Shown here: positions 18,882-27,551 of the stretch, piece after piece
How the letters are laid out: each line of letters opens with the position of its first letter
How positions within the stretch are numbered: the stretch's first letter is position 1
Source: Candidatus Chloroploca asiatica
GTDB lineage: Bacteria > Chloroflexota > Chloroflexia > Chloroflexales > Chloroflexaceae
NCBI RefSeq assembly: GCF_002532075.1
Contig: NZ_LYXE01000170.1
Location: 62,001-126,000, forward strand
Direction of reading: 5' to 3'
DNA length: 64,000 nucleotides
Notes under the pieces: model-generated
The model's input: the letters and a program-made list of their open reading frames with translations, nothing else
Databases searched by the model: none
What the model was told of the DNA's origin: nothing
Position numbers and translations under genes: made by a program

Positions 18882-18981
18882 GGGCAAGGCACCCGCTTCA
18901 AAGAGTTTGACGCAGAGGCGCAGAGGTTTGTGGGGTATCGCTCTGCGCAGGATTGCGTTGCGCGATTGTGCCCGGCCCGTA

Positions 18982-20247
18982 CTACGGTGGCGTGATGCGT
19001 TCCCAGCGTGATTGCATCGTCGCCTGGCTCGGATGCGTCAGATCGAGCGTGGCTGTCCAGCGATAGGAACGGGGCCATGCGGTGAAATCAGCGGCCATCA
19101 AGTAGATCAACTGCACGGTCCATTTTGACTCATTCGGATACCAGCCGCCACTGGGGATTGCTTCGAGCGTGACCGTTGACCCCTGACGCTTCAGCGCATA
19201 CTCGCCAATCACCTGGCCGACGCTCGGGTCTGCCGCGATGGTAAAGATGCCCGACGTTGAGGCCCCCTCAGCTAGATTGACCAGATTGGGCAACGGGGGT
19301 GTAAAAGCAACCGTGACTTCGTGGTCGTTGAAACTGCGACGTAGCTGCGTAATCTCGGGTTGGCCCTGATTATCACCGAGCTCAACGGTGAGCTCACCGA
19401 GCCGCGCCTCGGTCGCGCTGAGGTGTTCGAGGGGCGTCATGGGGCCGTCATAGGCCGGGTTGAGCGTGGCGATGACGGGATCAGGGCTATAGCGCATGAA
19501 ATACATCCGCGTGCCATCAATCGGTACGGGCATTTTATCAGGCGTATGGCTCTTCCCATCGATCAGCAGCGTGACCTCGGTTGCGGCCTGGCGGACAAAA
19601 TAGAAGTCATGCAGCAACACGAGCGGCAGGGCTGAAGGCGACGTTGCGGCCTGGCCCATTGGTGCAAGCAGGCCAAAGGGACGTCGTGGCGCGGGGTTAC
19701 GTTCGCTAATCGCCACTTCAATCGAGCGCCCTAACGCATCCTCAAAGGCAAACGCGGCTTCGACCCCGGTTTCCGTGACACGAAAAGAGGCGTCAGCCAG
19801 GGGGCGTTCGAGCATCAGATTCAGCCCATCGCCAGCAATCGCGTAAGTCGCAGGATCAAGCCGCACGCCGGGTTGGTGGTAGACGTCCACCTTACCATCA
19901 ACCCGCCAGGCAATCACAATCAAACCAGTGCCATGGCGTTCATCATCAAAAACTTGTGGTTCAAAGCCCAGATAGATCGCATCCGGATCTTCGCCAAAAT
20001 TGATCAGCAGCAAGCGCTGCATCGGATCAATCTCAAGCTGAAACGGCGTATAGAGTGGCCCGGTTGCGGTACCAGCATAGATTGACGGAGGGTTTGTTGT
20101 CGTCGCAGGTATAGGAACAGGCCGTGTACGCGCACGCAACACATATGTCACAAGCGCACTGATACTCAGCACACCAACAATAACCATGAGCAGCAAGAAG
20201 CGATGACGACTACGACGTGGGCTATGGTTAGGCGTAGCTTGAATCAT
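18982..20247 (-). CDS. Membrane-anchored extracytoplasmic protein, unknown function
   Basis: 421 residues. A basic N-terminus followed by a hydrophobic helix at about 17-38 (FLLLMVIVGVLSISALVTYVL) acts as an uncleaved anchor or signal; the rest is a predicted extracellular beta-rich domain with no Cys and no recognisable catalytic motif. Segments such as GLIVIAWRVDGKVDVYHQPG and TWLS-free lipocalin-like beta strands suggest a carotenoid/lipocalin-like fold, but this is weak. ATG 20247 is the only reasonable start (GGAAA-rich sequence upstream). It is divergent from the large membrane protein at 20611, across an inverted-repeat element, and convergent with the methyltransferase. Confidence 0.6.
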   Translation of the reverse strand: MIQATPNHSPRRSRHRFLLLMVIVGVLSISALVTYVLRARTRPVPIPATTTNPPSIYAGTATGPLYTPFQLEIDPMQRLLLINFGEDPDAIYLGFEPQVFDDERHGTGLIVIAWRVDGKVDVYHQPGVRLDPATYAIAGDGLNLMLERPLADASFRVTETGVEAAFAFEDALGRSIEVAISERNPAPRRPFGLLAPMGQAATSPSALPLVLLHDFYFVRQAATEVTLLIDGKSHTPDKMPVPIDGTRMYFMRYSPDPVIATLNPAYDGPMTPLEHLSATEARLGELTVELGDNQGQPEITQLRRSFNDHEVTVAFTPPLPNLVNLAEGASTSGIFTIAADPSVGQVIGEYALKRQGSTVTLEAIPSGGWYPNESKWTVQLIYLMAADFTAWPRSYRWTATLDLTHPSQATMQSRWERITPP

Positions 20248-20610
20248 AGCGGTAGATTTCCTTTCGTACTCGGGAGAGGTGGGAACCTACGGTTCCAAAT
20301 ACCCCGCCAGAGAGTCGGCCACAGGCTCGCGCTTAGGCTCAGTATACACGATAAAGTTTGGGTGATGAGCCACCTTAATGGTCTTTCAGGGCATAATCCG
20401 GTATGCGCGGCACGGGCTAGACCTCACAGGTCTGTTAGACCTTGTGTGAGAGGCCGCCCTCCCCCGCTGGGCAGGCGCGCCGAAACGAAAGATCTGTGAG
20501 GTCTGGTCGAGCGGATTCATTTCTGGAAGACCATTAAGGCGGGCGAGGGACGGTGCTACAATGAGGCGTTGGGTTCATGGCATATTTGATGGGCTGATGA
20601 AAGGTCTGTC
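20248..20610. repeat. Divergent intergenic region with a nested inverted-repeat element (20373-20539)
   Basis: No gene is seen. An outer inverted repeat CCTTAATGGTCTTTCAG (20373-20389) is matched by the complement at 20523-20539 (16 of 17). An inner one, AGACCTCACAGGTCT (20419-20433), is matched at 20490-20504 (14 of 15). A small GGAACC-TAC-GGTTCC hairpin lies near 20287. The 167-nt unit could be a MITE-like element or a folded RNA. A TACAAT near 20557 may be the -10 box for the gene at 20611. Confidence 0.6.
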
Positions 20611-23600
20611 ATGCTGATAGTGCAAGCGCTGCTTTTTAGTGCCGTGCAATGTTGCCTTCTGATCTTCTGCGGTCTTGGCTTGGCGATGCTGGTGTTGCCA
20701 GCAACGTTGCGTGACCATGAAATGACCCTGGCGCCTGCGTTCGGGCTGGCGTTTCTGGCGATCATAGGGTTCTATGGGACAATCACTGGTTTTACGCTGC
20801 GCATGATCCTGCCGGTCGCGCTGCTAGTTAGTGGCGGTTTACTGGTTAGCGCAATGATGACCCGGAAGCACAAACGGCTTCCAGGAATCTTGCCAGTAGG
20901 TGAGCTACTGCCCTTGCTTGGAATCAGCATGGTGTGCTGGCTGCTCTGTGTTGCGCCTGCATTGGCTTTTGGGCGTCTGATGTCGTTTGGCTATGGGCTC
21001 GATGTTGAATTTTATATGTCGCTGGCGGCTTATCTCAAAGAGTATAGCTATCCGACGCTGGCCACCGCCCCGGCTGGCCCGCTCCGTTCATTGCTGCTGA
21101 ATCAGCCCATTCATCTGATCGCGTTTGGCGCAACCTATGCCCAGGGCATAGCCGATCTTGTTGGGGGATGGGAGAGTTGGGATAGCTGGATGCCGTTTCA
21201 GGCTACCCTGCGGAGCGTTGGGTTGCTGGCGCTCTATGCGTTGCTGCGAGGTGCCCTCGGTGTGCAACGAGCAGGTGCGTTGCTGGGGGTAGCCTTGACG
21301 GCCCTGAGTAGTCTGTTGCTCTGGTTGACCTATAACAACTTTAGCGCGAGTCTCGCTGCGCTGGCTGTATTGCCCGCGGCGCTTGCCGTGACGCTGCTGG
21401 CCCTGCAAGAGGGTGGTAAGCGAACAATCTTTGGAGCTGGTTTGTTGATGGGCGGGCTCACCTGTCTCTACTGGCCGATCCTGACGGCTTTTGGGGCGCT
21501 GGGGCTAGGATTGGGGCTTGCAGCGCTCATTGCCCGTCGCGATGCGCCTGGAGCAATCGTGATGCGCGGCGTTGCGTTGCTGGCACTTGGCGGGATCATT
21601 GGGTTGGTGCCGAATCTGCGTGCGCCCGAGGCTTTCCCTGGGATGTTTGAGGCGGAAGCCCCGTTTATGGGGATCGACTTTCTTGTGCCACCACCGATCC
21701 TGGCTGGCTGGCTGCGTTTTACCCATCCCGAGCCAATCGATCCGACGGGTACTGAAGTGGGGCTAGGCTGGCTGGCCCTGGTCGCAGGCGCACTGCTGCT
21801 TGGGCACGGTGTCTGGCGTGGTACAACGCAGCGTGGGGCAACGCTTGGACTCGCCCTATGCGCGCTGATCTATCTGCTGGGGTTGCGTTTTGTGGTCGCC
21901 TATCCGTATGGCTACTTTCGTGGGGCAAGCTATATGGCCCCACTGCTGCTTGGGTTAGCCGGTGCCGGCATTGGCGCAACTGGTGCCGCAGTCGGTCAGC
22001 GCCGCGTGGTTCAGGTCGTCGGTGCGATGTTAGCATTGGTTGTGCTTGTGGCAAGCAGCACGGCTAGCCTCGGGACAACACGAACGTATGCGAGTGGGCC
22101 ACGGGGCTATAGCCTTGCGACTGATGATCTGCGCCATCTTGCGACCGATCTCGTGCAACCCGGCCCGGTCTTCTTCTCACCAGCCGCAGCTACCGCACTC
22201 TGTGGCACGACGCAGGGGGCCTGGGCCTACTGGTTGCGTGATCGTCCGCTGGAGGGGTTCGTGCGGGGGACTTTTGCCTCAAGTGACAATCCACGCGGCG
22301 CGGCAATGCCCGCCTACGCGGTTCTGCTGCATGACGAAAACCCGCTCGACCACGGCTTTGCAACCCAGGCCCTCTGGCGCGATGAGTTGGTCGCAGTCTA
22401 TCCTGCCCCCGCTGAACGCATCGCCTGGCTAAGCGGCCTGAAACCGTATCACGTCGCACCGGCCTGCCCCGCAACCGTGACGAATCGCTTCCGCGCCAGC
22501 CACGGGCTGGGAGCGTATATAGCTGCGGCACCTGAAGAGCCCCTGGAGATCTATGCTTCTGCTGAGAGCTTGAGCCTTGCCCCGGTCTCTGATCTCACAC
22601 CAGCCAAAAATAACTTTGAATTGGCGCTTGTCTCGCTGATCACCCAGACCATCGATCTCACGATAGGCAACGAAACGCAGCGTCTTAACCTCACGCCCGG
22701 GCTGAACATTTATCAGACCGGCACCATATCAGTGCCAGTGCGCGTTGTCTTGCAACCAGCCGCTGAACCCGTGCAGATGCACTGGGCCGCTCTCGAAAAG
22801 AGCAAGCTCAAAGCCTCTAGCCTCAAACCTGCCCGCAATCGGCTCATCCTTGATGTCACGACCAGCACGAGCCCGCTTGAGACCGAGGCCGAGATTGATC
22901 TGCGCATACGTAATCAGAGCACGCAACAGTTACGGCTTGCCATCGAGATCTACGAAGAAGTCACAGGCTACCGTGGAACCCCCGGTCATTATGCCGGCAC
23001 AACAATGACCCTGCCCGATGATGGCGACTACCAGCTGCGCCTTGATCTCCAGACCCCGGCGGCGGATCTCGATGGCACAGATATCGATCTGCAAGCCATT
23101 GACCTGCGCGACGGGCAATACTTCGCCAGTCTCTGGGTGTACCAGGGCGAACAGATACGCCGGTTCATTCCGCTCGTCGCCTTTGCGCGGCGCAATGGCC
23201 TGGTCGAAGATATCGAACCACTGAGTGCCAATACGGTAGCGGTAACGATTGACCCACCCGCGCAGACGCTTGAAGCCACCTTTGGCGCGCTTGCCTCGCT
23301 GGAAGGCTACGAACTGAGTGAAGAACGGCTGCGTGGTGGCGACAACCTGCGGCTCAGCTTGCTCTGGCGGGCCGAGGCACCGGCAACGCAACCCTACCTC
23401 GTCTTTGTACAACTGCTTGACGCCAACGAGCAAAAAATCGCCCAATGGGACGGATTAGCCGGTGGCGACTGGCGGCCCATCAGCGTATGGCAACCGGGCG
23501 AACGACTTTGGCAAGACATACCTCTGACAATCGCACCGGATGCACCTCCGGGCCGTTATCGTGTTGTCATCGGATTATATGATCCGGGAACGGGTGAACG

Positions 23601-23679
23601 GCTTGCGCTTGACAACAACGGCGACATGCTAACCCTGACTGAGGTAGAGGTGAGCGACGTATCTGCTCGGCCACAGTGA
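20611..23679 (+). CDS. Large polytopic membrane protein with C-terminal beta domains (GT-C/DUF-type glycosyltransferase-like)
   Basis: 1022 residues. Roughly the first 490 hold about 13-14 hydrophobic helices; the first long external loop (FGRLMSFGYGLDVEFYMSLA) has acidic residues where GT-C lipid-linked sugar transferases keep their catalytic Asp/Glu. The C-terminal ~500 residues are soluble and beta-rich. The last ~135 residues (LEGYELSEERLRGGDNLRLS, then LLWRAEAP) form the domain often found at the ends of Chloroflexota GT39-like proteins. I infer a role in glycosylation of a surface polymer, without proof. The ATG has AAAGG 8 nt upstream. It reads divergently from 18982-20247. Confidence 0.6.
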   Translation: MLIVQALLFSAVQCCLLIFCGLGLAMLVLPATLRDHEMTLAPAFGLAFLAIIGFYGTITGFTLRMILPVALLVSGGLLVSAMMTRKHKRLPGILPVGELLPLLGISMVCWLLCVAPALAFGRLMSFGYGLDVEFYMSLAAYLKEYSYPTLATAPAGPLRSLLLNQPIHLIAFGATYAQGIADLVGGWESWDSWMPFQATLRSVGLLALYALLRGALGVQRAGALLGVALTALSSLLLWLTYNNFSASLAALAVLPAALAVTLLALQEGGKRTIFGAGLLMGGLTCLYWPILTAFGALGLGLGLAALIARRDAPGAIVMRGVALLALGGIIGLVPNLRAPEAFPGMFEAEAPFMGIDFLVPPPILAGWLRFTHPEPIDPTGTEVGLGWLALVAGALLLGHGVWRGTTQRGATLGLALCALIYLLGLRFVVAYPYGYFRGASYMAPLLLGLAGAGIGATGAAVGQRRVVQVVGAMLALVVLVASSTASLGTTRTYASGPRGYSLATDDLRHLATDLVQPGPVFFSPAAATALCGTTQGAWAYWLRDRPLEGFVRGTFASSDNPRGAAMPAYAVLLHDENPLDHGFATQALWRDELVAVYPAPAERIAWLSGLKPYHVAPACPATVTNRFRASHGLGAYIAAAPEEPLEIYASAESLSLAPVSDLTPAKNNFELALVSLITQTIDLTIGNETQRLNLTPGLNIYQTGTISVPVRVVLQPAAEPVQMHWAALEKSKLKASSLKPARNRLILDVTTSTSPLETEAEIDLRIRNQSTQQLRLAIEIYEEVTGYRGTPGHYAGTTMTLPDDGDYQLRLDLQTPAADLDGTDIDLQAIDLRDGQYFASLWVYQGEQIRRFIPLVAFARRNGLVEDIEPLSANTVAVTIDPPAQTLEATFGALASLEGYELSEERLRGGDNLRLSLLWRAEAPATQPYLVFVQLLDANEQKIAQWDGLAGGDWRPISVWQPGERLWQDIPLTIAPDAPPGRYRVVIGLYDPGTGERLALDNNGDMLTLTEVEVSDVSARPQ

Positions 23680-23694
23680 TCCGTTCATGCTCTG

Positions 23695-23723
23695 TTGCCA
23701 GAATTGTAAAGATGATGTATAGT
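23695..23723 (+). promoter_or_regulatory. Promoter for glutathione peroxidase
   Basis: TTGCCA (23695-23700) and TATAGT (23718-23723) with 17-nt spacing, each one mismatch from consensus, 80 nt before the start. Confidence 0.65.
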
Positions 23724-23802
23724 GTATGCACAGGTATTGCACAATATCTTCACAGATACGTTATCGTGGAAAATAGTGAATAGAGAGAAAGAAGAAACAC
23801 CC

Positions 23803-24306
23803 ATGCAGATCTATGATTTTGAAGCACCGTTGTTGGACAACACCCCACAGTCGCTTGCCGCCTATCAAGGCAAAGTCGTCCTGATTGTCAATGTTGCCAG
23901 CAAATGTGGTTTTGCGCCGCAATACGCTGGGCTCGAGGCGTTGTATGAGCGGTATAAAGATGATGGCCTGGTCATCCTTGGGTTTCCGTGCAACCAGTTT
24001 GGCTTTCAAGAGCCAGGCAACGCCGAAGATATCCAACAGTTTTGTTCGATGACCTACGGGGTCAACTTTCCGATTTTTGCCAAAGTTGACGTGAATGGCC
24101 CGACGGCCCATCCGCTCTATGACTACCTCAAGCGTGCCCAACCTGGCTTTCTGGGGAGCGAGGCAATCAAATGGAACTTCACCAAATTCCTGATTGACCG
24201 TAACGGAACCGTTCGGCGGCGCTATGCCCCGACCGACACCCCCGAAGCGATTGAGCGCGACCTTATCGAACTCTTGAAAGCCAAGGCCCCCGAAGCCGTG
24301 CTATAG
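23803..24306 (+). CDS. Glutathione peroxidase family (thioredoxin-type peroxidase)
   Basis: 167 residues. Peroxidatic Cys35 in NVASKCGFAPQYAGL replaces selenocysteine; Gln69 (FGFQEPG), Trp124 and Asn125 (KWNFTKFLID) complete the tetrad. Cys81 sits where yeast Gpx3 keeps its resolving Cys, so a Cys35-Cys81 disulfide recycled by thioredoxin is likely rather than glutathione use. It reduces hydrogen or lipid hydroperoxides in the cytoplasm. ATG 23803 is chosen because the product then begins MQIYDFEAPLLD as in the family; the upstream AG-rich tract is a weak ribosome-binding site. It has its own promoter and a strong palindromic terminator. Confidence 0.93.
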   Translation: MQIYDFEAPLLDNTPQSLAAYQGKVVLIVNVASKCGFAPQYAGLEALYERYKDDGLVILGFPCNQFGFQEPGNAEDIQQFCSMTYGVNFPIFAKVDVNGPTAHPLYDYLKRAQPGFLGSEAIKWNFTKFLIDRNGTVRRRYAPTDTPEAIERDLIELLKAKAPEAVL

Positions 24307-24312
24307 ATGCAA

Positions 24313-24361
24313 GAGGGTAACGCAAAAAGGCCAGCAACGCTGGCCTTTTTGCGTTGCCCTC
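24313..24361 (+). terminator. 23-bp palindrome with T-run in the 3' arm
   Basis: Arms 24313-24335 and 24339-24361, one wobble, loop AAC; it contains CCAGC-AAC-GCTGG with a TTTTT stretch in the 3' arm. It lies between convergent genes (GPx and 24370-24636) and can serve both. Confidence 0.8.
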
Positions 24362-24369
24362 GACAAAAC

Positions 24370-24636
24370 TTACCCCTTGACGCGACGCATGATCGCCTCA
24401 ACATCAAGGCCAGCCTGTTTCGCAAGACGGATCTGCTCAAGCAGACGTGCTTCAGCTTCAGCTTTGCGCGTCTCGGCATCAGTGAGGCGGCGTCGGTCGT
24501 CGTCAGCTATCAGCAAGCGATCCTCGCGGGCCTGATCTTCAGTCCACTTCCACACTTGCTCAAAAAAGAGGCCAGTTTCACGAAAGAGTAGCGTAAAGAT
24601 CCCGGTATTATTCTCACCGACCGGACGATTGCTCAT
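24370..24636 (-). CDS. Small coiled-coil protein, unknown function
   Basis: 88 residues. A folded-looking N-terminus (about 1-35, TLLFRETGLFFEQVWKW) is followed by a strongly charged helix with heptad-like Leu/Ala spacing (LLIADDDRRRLTDAETRKAE) that should form a coiled coil. ATG 24636 is chosen for AAGGAG 7-8 nt upstream over an upstream in-frame ATG without one. It is convergent with the peroxidase. I do not recognise the family. Confidence 0.55.
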   Translation of the reverse strand: MSNRPVGENNTGIFTLLFRETGLFFEQVWKWTEDQAREDRLLIADDDRRRLTDAETRKAEAEARLLEQIRLAKQAGLDVEAIMRRVKG

Positions 24637-24743
24637 AACACGCTCCTTGAAATCAAGCTCCGCTGCCCCTATTGTATGACGTGGGAGGCAAAAAGTCAAC
24701 GCAAAGAACGTGACCGGTTGTGAAACTACACCACTCTTTTATA

Positions 24744-24772
24744 TTGCATTTGCGTAGATGTGATGCTATAAT
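24744..24772 (+). promoter_or_regulatory. Promoter for the DUF1997-like gene
   Basis: TTGCAT (24744-24749) and a perfect TATAAT (24767-24772) with 17-nt spacing, 40 nt before the chosen start. Confidence 0.7.
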
Positions 24773-24812
24773 CCAGCGAGCAATGGTTTGCATATATGAA
24801 ATGGGGGCAGCA

Positions 24813-25394
24813 ATGAGGGCATTGCACCAGTTTCGTTCACCGATGGCTCAGACGGCAGCGAGGCGTTATATTGATCTCGGTGGGCAAGCGGTTCATATCT
24901 TTCAATTTGCTGCACCTGTCGATCTGGCGTATGAATACTTCTGCGATGTCCCAGCCGTCTTCGAACTCTTGCCCGATGCCCTGAGTTGTTATCCGTATGG
25001 GCCAGACCGCTATCGTTTGACCGTCGGGGCAACTGACGGGCATGGACACAATATGGCGGCGGTCTTTGATCTCTATGCACACCACGAGCCTGGCAAGGCT
25101 ATTCGGATCCATCCAGCCAAGGATGGACCCCCTCTTTCTGCCGACGAGGGCCTGTTCCACGGCTCACTCTCGGCCGATGCGTTCTTTCGGCCAGGGCGTG
25201 ATTGTACCCTCATTGAGTATGCCGTTGAGATTGACATGTCGATCCCGGTGCCCAATGTGCTGCGGATGATGCCAACGACCCTGCTTCAGTCGATTGGCGA
25301 ACGCACGATGTCTTTCAAGATGACCCAGATGCTCAATGGTTTTACCCGCGGCATTACCAATGATTTCCATCTCTGGGCCAATGGGGTAGCCTAA
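24813..25394 (+). CDS. DUF1997 / SRPBCC-like protein
   Basis: 193 residues. The HIFQFAAPVDLAYEYFCDVPAVF segment followed by LLPDALSCYPYG is the opening strand-helix grip of a START/SRPBCC-like fold, and the VLRMMPTTLLQSIGERTMSF helix is the typical long C-terminal helix of DUF1997, a family best known in cyanobacteria and plastids with no firm biochemical role. These folds bind hydrophobic ligands. ATG 24813 is chosen on a GGGGGCAGCA upstream; ATG 24801 and longer versions overlap or approach the promoter. Cytoplasmic; apparently monocistronic. Confidence 0.65.
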   Translation: MRALHQFRSPMAQTAARRYIDLGGQAVHIFQFAAPVDLAYEYFCDVPAVFELLPDALSCYPYGPDRYRLTVGATDGHGHNMAAVFDLYAHHEPGKAIRIHPAKDGPPLSADEGLFHGSLSADAFFRPGRDCTLIEYAVEIDMSIPVPNVLRMMPTTLLQSIGERTMSFKMTQMLNGFTRGITNDFHLWANGVA

Positions 25395-25418
25395 AACGAA
25401 AGCCTGGCTCCTGCGATG

Positions 25419-25457
25419 AAGAAGCGGCGCGAGAACCTCGTTCTCGCGCCGCTTCTT
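25419..25457. terminator. 18-bp bidirectional palindrome
   Basis: Arms 25419-25436 and 25440-25457, loop CTC, between convergent genes. Confidence 0.8.
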
Positions 25458-25473
25458 GCTTCCCACGCATGCG

Positions 25474-25812
25474 TTACCAGCGCGAGCCACCACCAACCTG
25501 ACGCTCAGCAAGGCTTTCAAGCGAAGCTTTGAAGGTCACCGTGCCAAGCGTGATCATGCTTCCTTCTTCGATGCGTTGCTGGGACGTGACTGGTTCGCCA
25601 TTGACAAAGACGGTAGCCCGAGGATCAAGCGGCACAATAAACCAGCGATCAAGGATCGTCCGCAATTCGGCATGAAGGGGCAAAATGAGGCGATCCAGCA
25701 AGATCATGTCACATCCCGGGGTAGAGCCGATAATGGTACTACGACCAGTTACAACGGTTGTTTCGCCAACACGTGAGCCTGAAACACCAAGCAATGCGAG
25801 TGCGCGTGCCAT
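25474..25812 (-). CDS. FHA-like domain protein
   Basis: 112 residues consisting of one forkhead-associated-like beta sandwich: STIIGSTPGCDMILLD, LPLHAELRTI, DRWFIVPLDPRATVFVNGEP and the EEGSMITLGTVTF strand. The FHA core usually has GR-X-SR-H; here the first Gly-Arg is Gly-Ser (IIGS) and the Ser before His is Pro (LPLHAEL), so phosphothreonine binding may be weakened. FHA domains bind phosphorylated partners, usually kinase substrates; no kinase is adjacent. It is convergent with the DUF1997-like gene and divergent from the tRNA. Confidence 0.75.
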   Translation of the reverse strand: MARALALLGVSGSRVGETTVVTGRSTIIGSTPGCDMILLDRLILPLHAELRTILDRWFIVPLDPRATVFVNGEPVTSQQRIEEGSMITLGTVTFKASLESLAERQVGGGSRW

Positions 25813-25914
25813 GTCACTCTACTTTCTACCAGAGGAAAATTTTTGTTGTGGATCTTTAACTACTATAGTGCCGGCGTGTGTTGATGTCAAGATGGAACGA
25901 AGGAATAAACTTTG

Positions 25915-25943
25915 TTGACGCTTATTGGTGCCCATGGTACAAT
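25915..25943 (+). promoter_or_regulatory. Promoter for tRNA-CAU
   Basis: TTGACG (25915-25920) and TACAAT (25938-25943) with 17-nt spacing place initiation just before the tRNA 5' end. Confidence 0.75.
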
Positions 25944-25954
25944 GTCGTGCGCTG

Positions 25955-26029
25955 GTCGGGGTAGCTCAGCGGTAGAGCAAACGGCTCATAATCGTTAGGT
26001 CGCGGGTTCAAATCCCGCCCCCGACACCA
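25955..26029 (+). tRNA. tRNA with CAU anticodon (Met elongator or Ile2), CCA encoded
   Basis: A complete cloverleaf: acceptor GTCGGGG pairs perfectly with CCCCGAC, D-arm GCTC/GAGC, anticodon stem AACGG/TCGTT with loop CTCATAA, T-arm GCGGG-TTCAAAT-CCCGC, discriminator A, then CCA (26027-26029). It has no initiator features (C1-A72 mismatch or three G-C pairs in the anticodon stem are absent). The anticodon arm resembles bacterial tRNA-Ile2 (whose C34 is converted to lysidine) about as well as tRNA-Met. The following gene is tilS, which makes that lysidine. Confidence 0.93.
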
Positions 26030-26035
26030 CCAAGA

Positions 26036-26065
26036 CGATGGAACGTACCTACGTTCCATCGTTTT
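26036..26065 (+). terminator. Intrinsic terminator of the tRNA
   Basis: A perfect hairpin CGATGGAACGTA...TACGTTCCATCG (26036-26061) followed by TTTT, 7 nt after the tRNA CCA end. tilS begins 12 nt later, so its expression may depend on read-through. Confidence 0.85.
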
Positions 26066-26077
26066 CATCTTTAGCTT

Positions 26078-27499
26078 ATGCACGAGCCGCTTCATCATCA
26101 TGTACGCACGGTGTTGCGTCGGTACCACCTCGACCATCCTGAGGTGCTGCTGCTCGTCGCTGTGTCGGGTGGCCCCGATTCGCTGGTCTTATTGCACGTG
26201 CTGACCAGGTTGCGTGCGCAGGGTGGCGCGCAGCTCCATGTTGCCCATCTTGATCACGGGATTCGCCCCGAGGCTGCTGCCGAGGCTCAGTATGTTGCGA
26301 TGCTTGCCGCAACTTGGGGCGTGCCTGCAACCTTGGCCCGCCGCGATGTGCCAGCCCTCGCGAAGGCCCACGCCGAAGGTTTGCCTGCGGCCGCACGCCG
26401 TGCCCGCTATCACTTTCTGGCCTCAACAGCGATGGAGATCGGGGCAGGCGCGGTGCTTGTCGCCCATCACGCCGACGATCAGGCCGAAACGGTCTTGCTC
26501 CATCTCCTCCGTGGGGCCGGTCTCGCCGGGCTGCGCGGTATGCGCGAAGCGGTTTCCTGGGATGCATGGGCACCCTCTGAGCGCTCACGTCCCACGCAGG
26601 ACGGGCCGGCGCTCCTCCGCCCTCTGCTTGCTATTCCTCGTGAACAACTGCTCGCCTACGTGGCCCACCAGGGCCTCGAACCGGTTGATGATCCGAGTAA
26701 CCGCGCTGAACGCTATGCTCGTACGCGGATCCGTCAGTTGTTGCCGATCCTTGCCAACGAGAATCCCCAACTTGTCGCCGCTCTTGGGCGTACGGCCCAG
26801 ATCCTGGCCGATGATTATGCCTTTATCCAGAGCCAACTTGATCAGGTCTGGCCTGACCTCGCCACGGTAGGTGAAGGGTTCGTGGCCTTGCAACGCGAGC
26901 GCGTGCTTAACCTGCCGCTGGCCTTGCAACGCCAGGCCCTGCGTCGTGCCGCCGAACACCTTGGGGTCACTGATCTGAGCCTGACGCTGATCGAGGCGGT
27001 GCGTGAGGCAATGTCCCACGTCGGACGTCAGTTTCAACTTGGGCATGCGCTCGCGCTTGAGGTGGAATATGCTACCCTGCTGCTCTATCAACCGGGCTAT
27101 CGGCAGACTGCTGATGTTCCCCAATTGAGCAACGATGAAATCCACTTGCCCGTTCCGGGTGTCGTCGAACTGGGCAACGGGTGGCGGTGCGTTGTCCAGG
27201 AAGAACCGCCCCCTGAACCAGATGCGTGGTGGGTCGCCCTGGATGCTGACCGGCTCGCTGGATCACTCATCCTGCGCCGTCGACGCGCCGGGGATCGGTT
27301 TCGTCCCGTCGGTGGGCCGGGCAGCCGGAAAGTGCAAGATTTTATGGTTGACCGCAAACTGCCGCGCCGCCTGCGGGATAGCTGGCCGCTGCTCGCTACC
27401 CCGACAGCAATTGTCTGGCTTGCCGGGTTGCGTGCGGATGAACGCTTTCTTGCCAGCCCAACGACTCAGCGTACAATATGGGTAGGGCTTGTTTCATAA
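26078..27499 (+). CDS. tilS: tRNA(Ile)-lysidine synthetase
   Basis: 473 residues. The PP-loop ATPase motif SGGPDS (30-35) defines the N-type ATP pyrophosphatase domain, followed by LHVAHLDHGIRPEA, VAHHADDQAETVLLHLLRGAGL and DDPSNRAERYARTRIR, all typical of TilS. The C-terminal tRNA-binding domains end in RPVGGPGSRKVQDFMVDRKLPRRLR, the TilS C-terminal signature. It adds lysine to C34 of tRNA-Ile2(CAU), changing both codon recognition and aminoacylation. The ATG at 26078 has no recognisable ribosome-binding site. Downstream come hpt and ftsH, the arrangement found in many bacteria. Its 5' position directly behind a CAU tRNA is notable. Confidence 0.95.
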   Translation: MHEPLHHHVRTVLRRYHLDHPEVLLLVAVSGGPDSLVLLHVLTRLRAQGGAQLHVAHLDHGIRPEAAAEAQYVAMLAATWGVPATLARRDVPALAKAHAEGLPAAARRARYHFLASTAMEIGAGAVLVAHHADDQAETVLLHLLRGAGLAGLRGMREAVSWDAWAPSERSRPTQDGPALLRPLLAIPREQLLAYVAHQGLEPVDDPSNRAERYARTRIRQLLPILANENPQLVAALGRTAQILADDYAFIQSQLDQVWPDLATVGEGFVALQRERVLNLPLALQRQALRRAAEHLGVTDLSLTLIEAVREAMSHVGRQFQLGHALALEVEYATLLLYQPGYRQTADVPQLSNDEIHLPVPGVVELGNGWRCVVQEEPPPEPDAWWVALDADRLAGSLILRRRRAGDRFRPVGGPGSRKVQDFMVDRKLPRRLRDSWPLLATPTAIVWLAGLRADERFLASPTTQRTIWVGLVS

Positions 27500-27551
27500 C
27501 GGATACGCAGGTTTCCCGGCCAGGGAATGCCGGGGTGAGAAGAGGAGTTCA

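Noticed and set aside
18882-18981. Possible tRNA or small RNA between the methyltransferase and the anchored protein
   Set aside because: No cloverleaf or stable T-arm is present; only short CGCAGAGG repeats.
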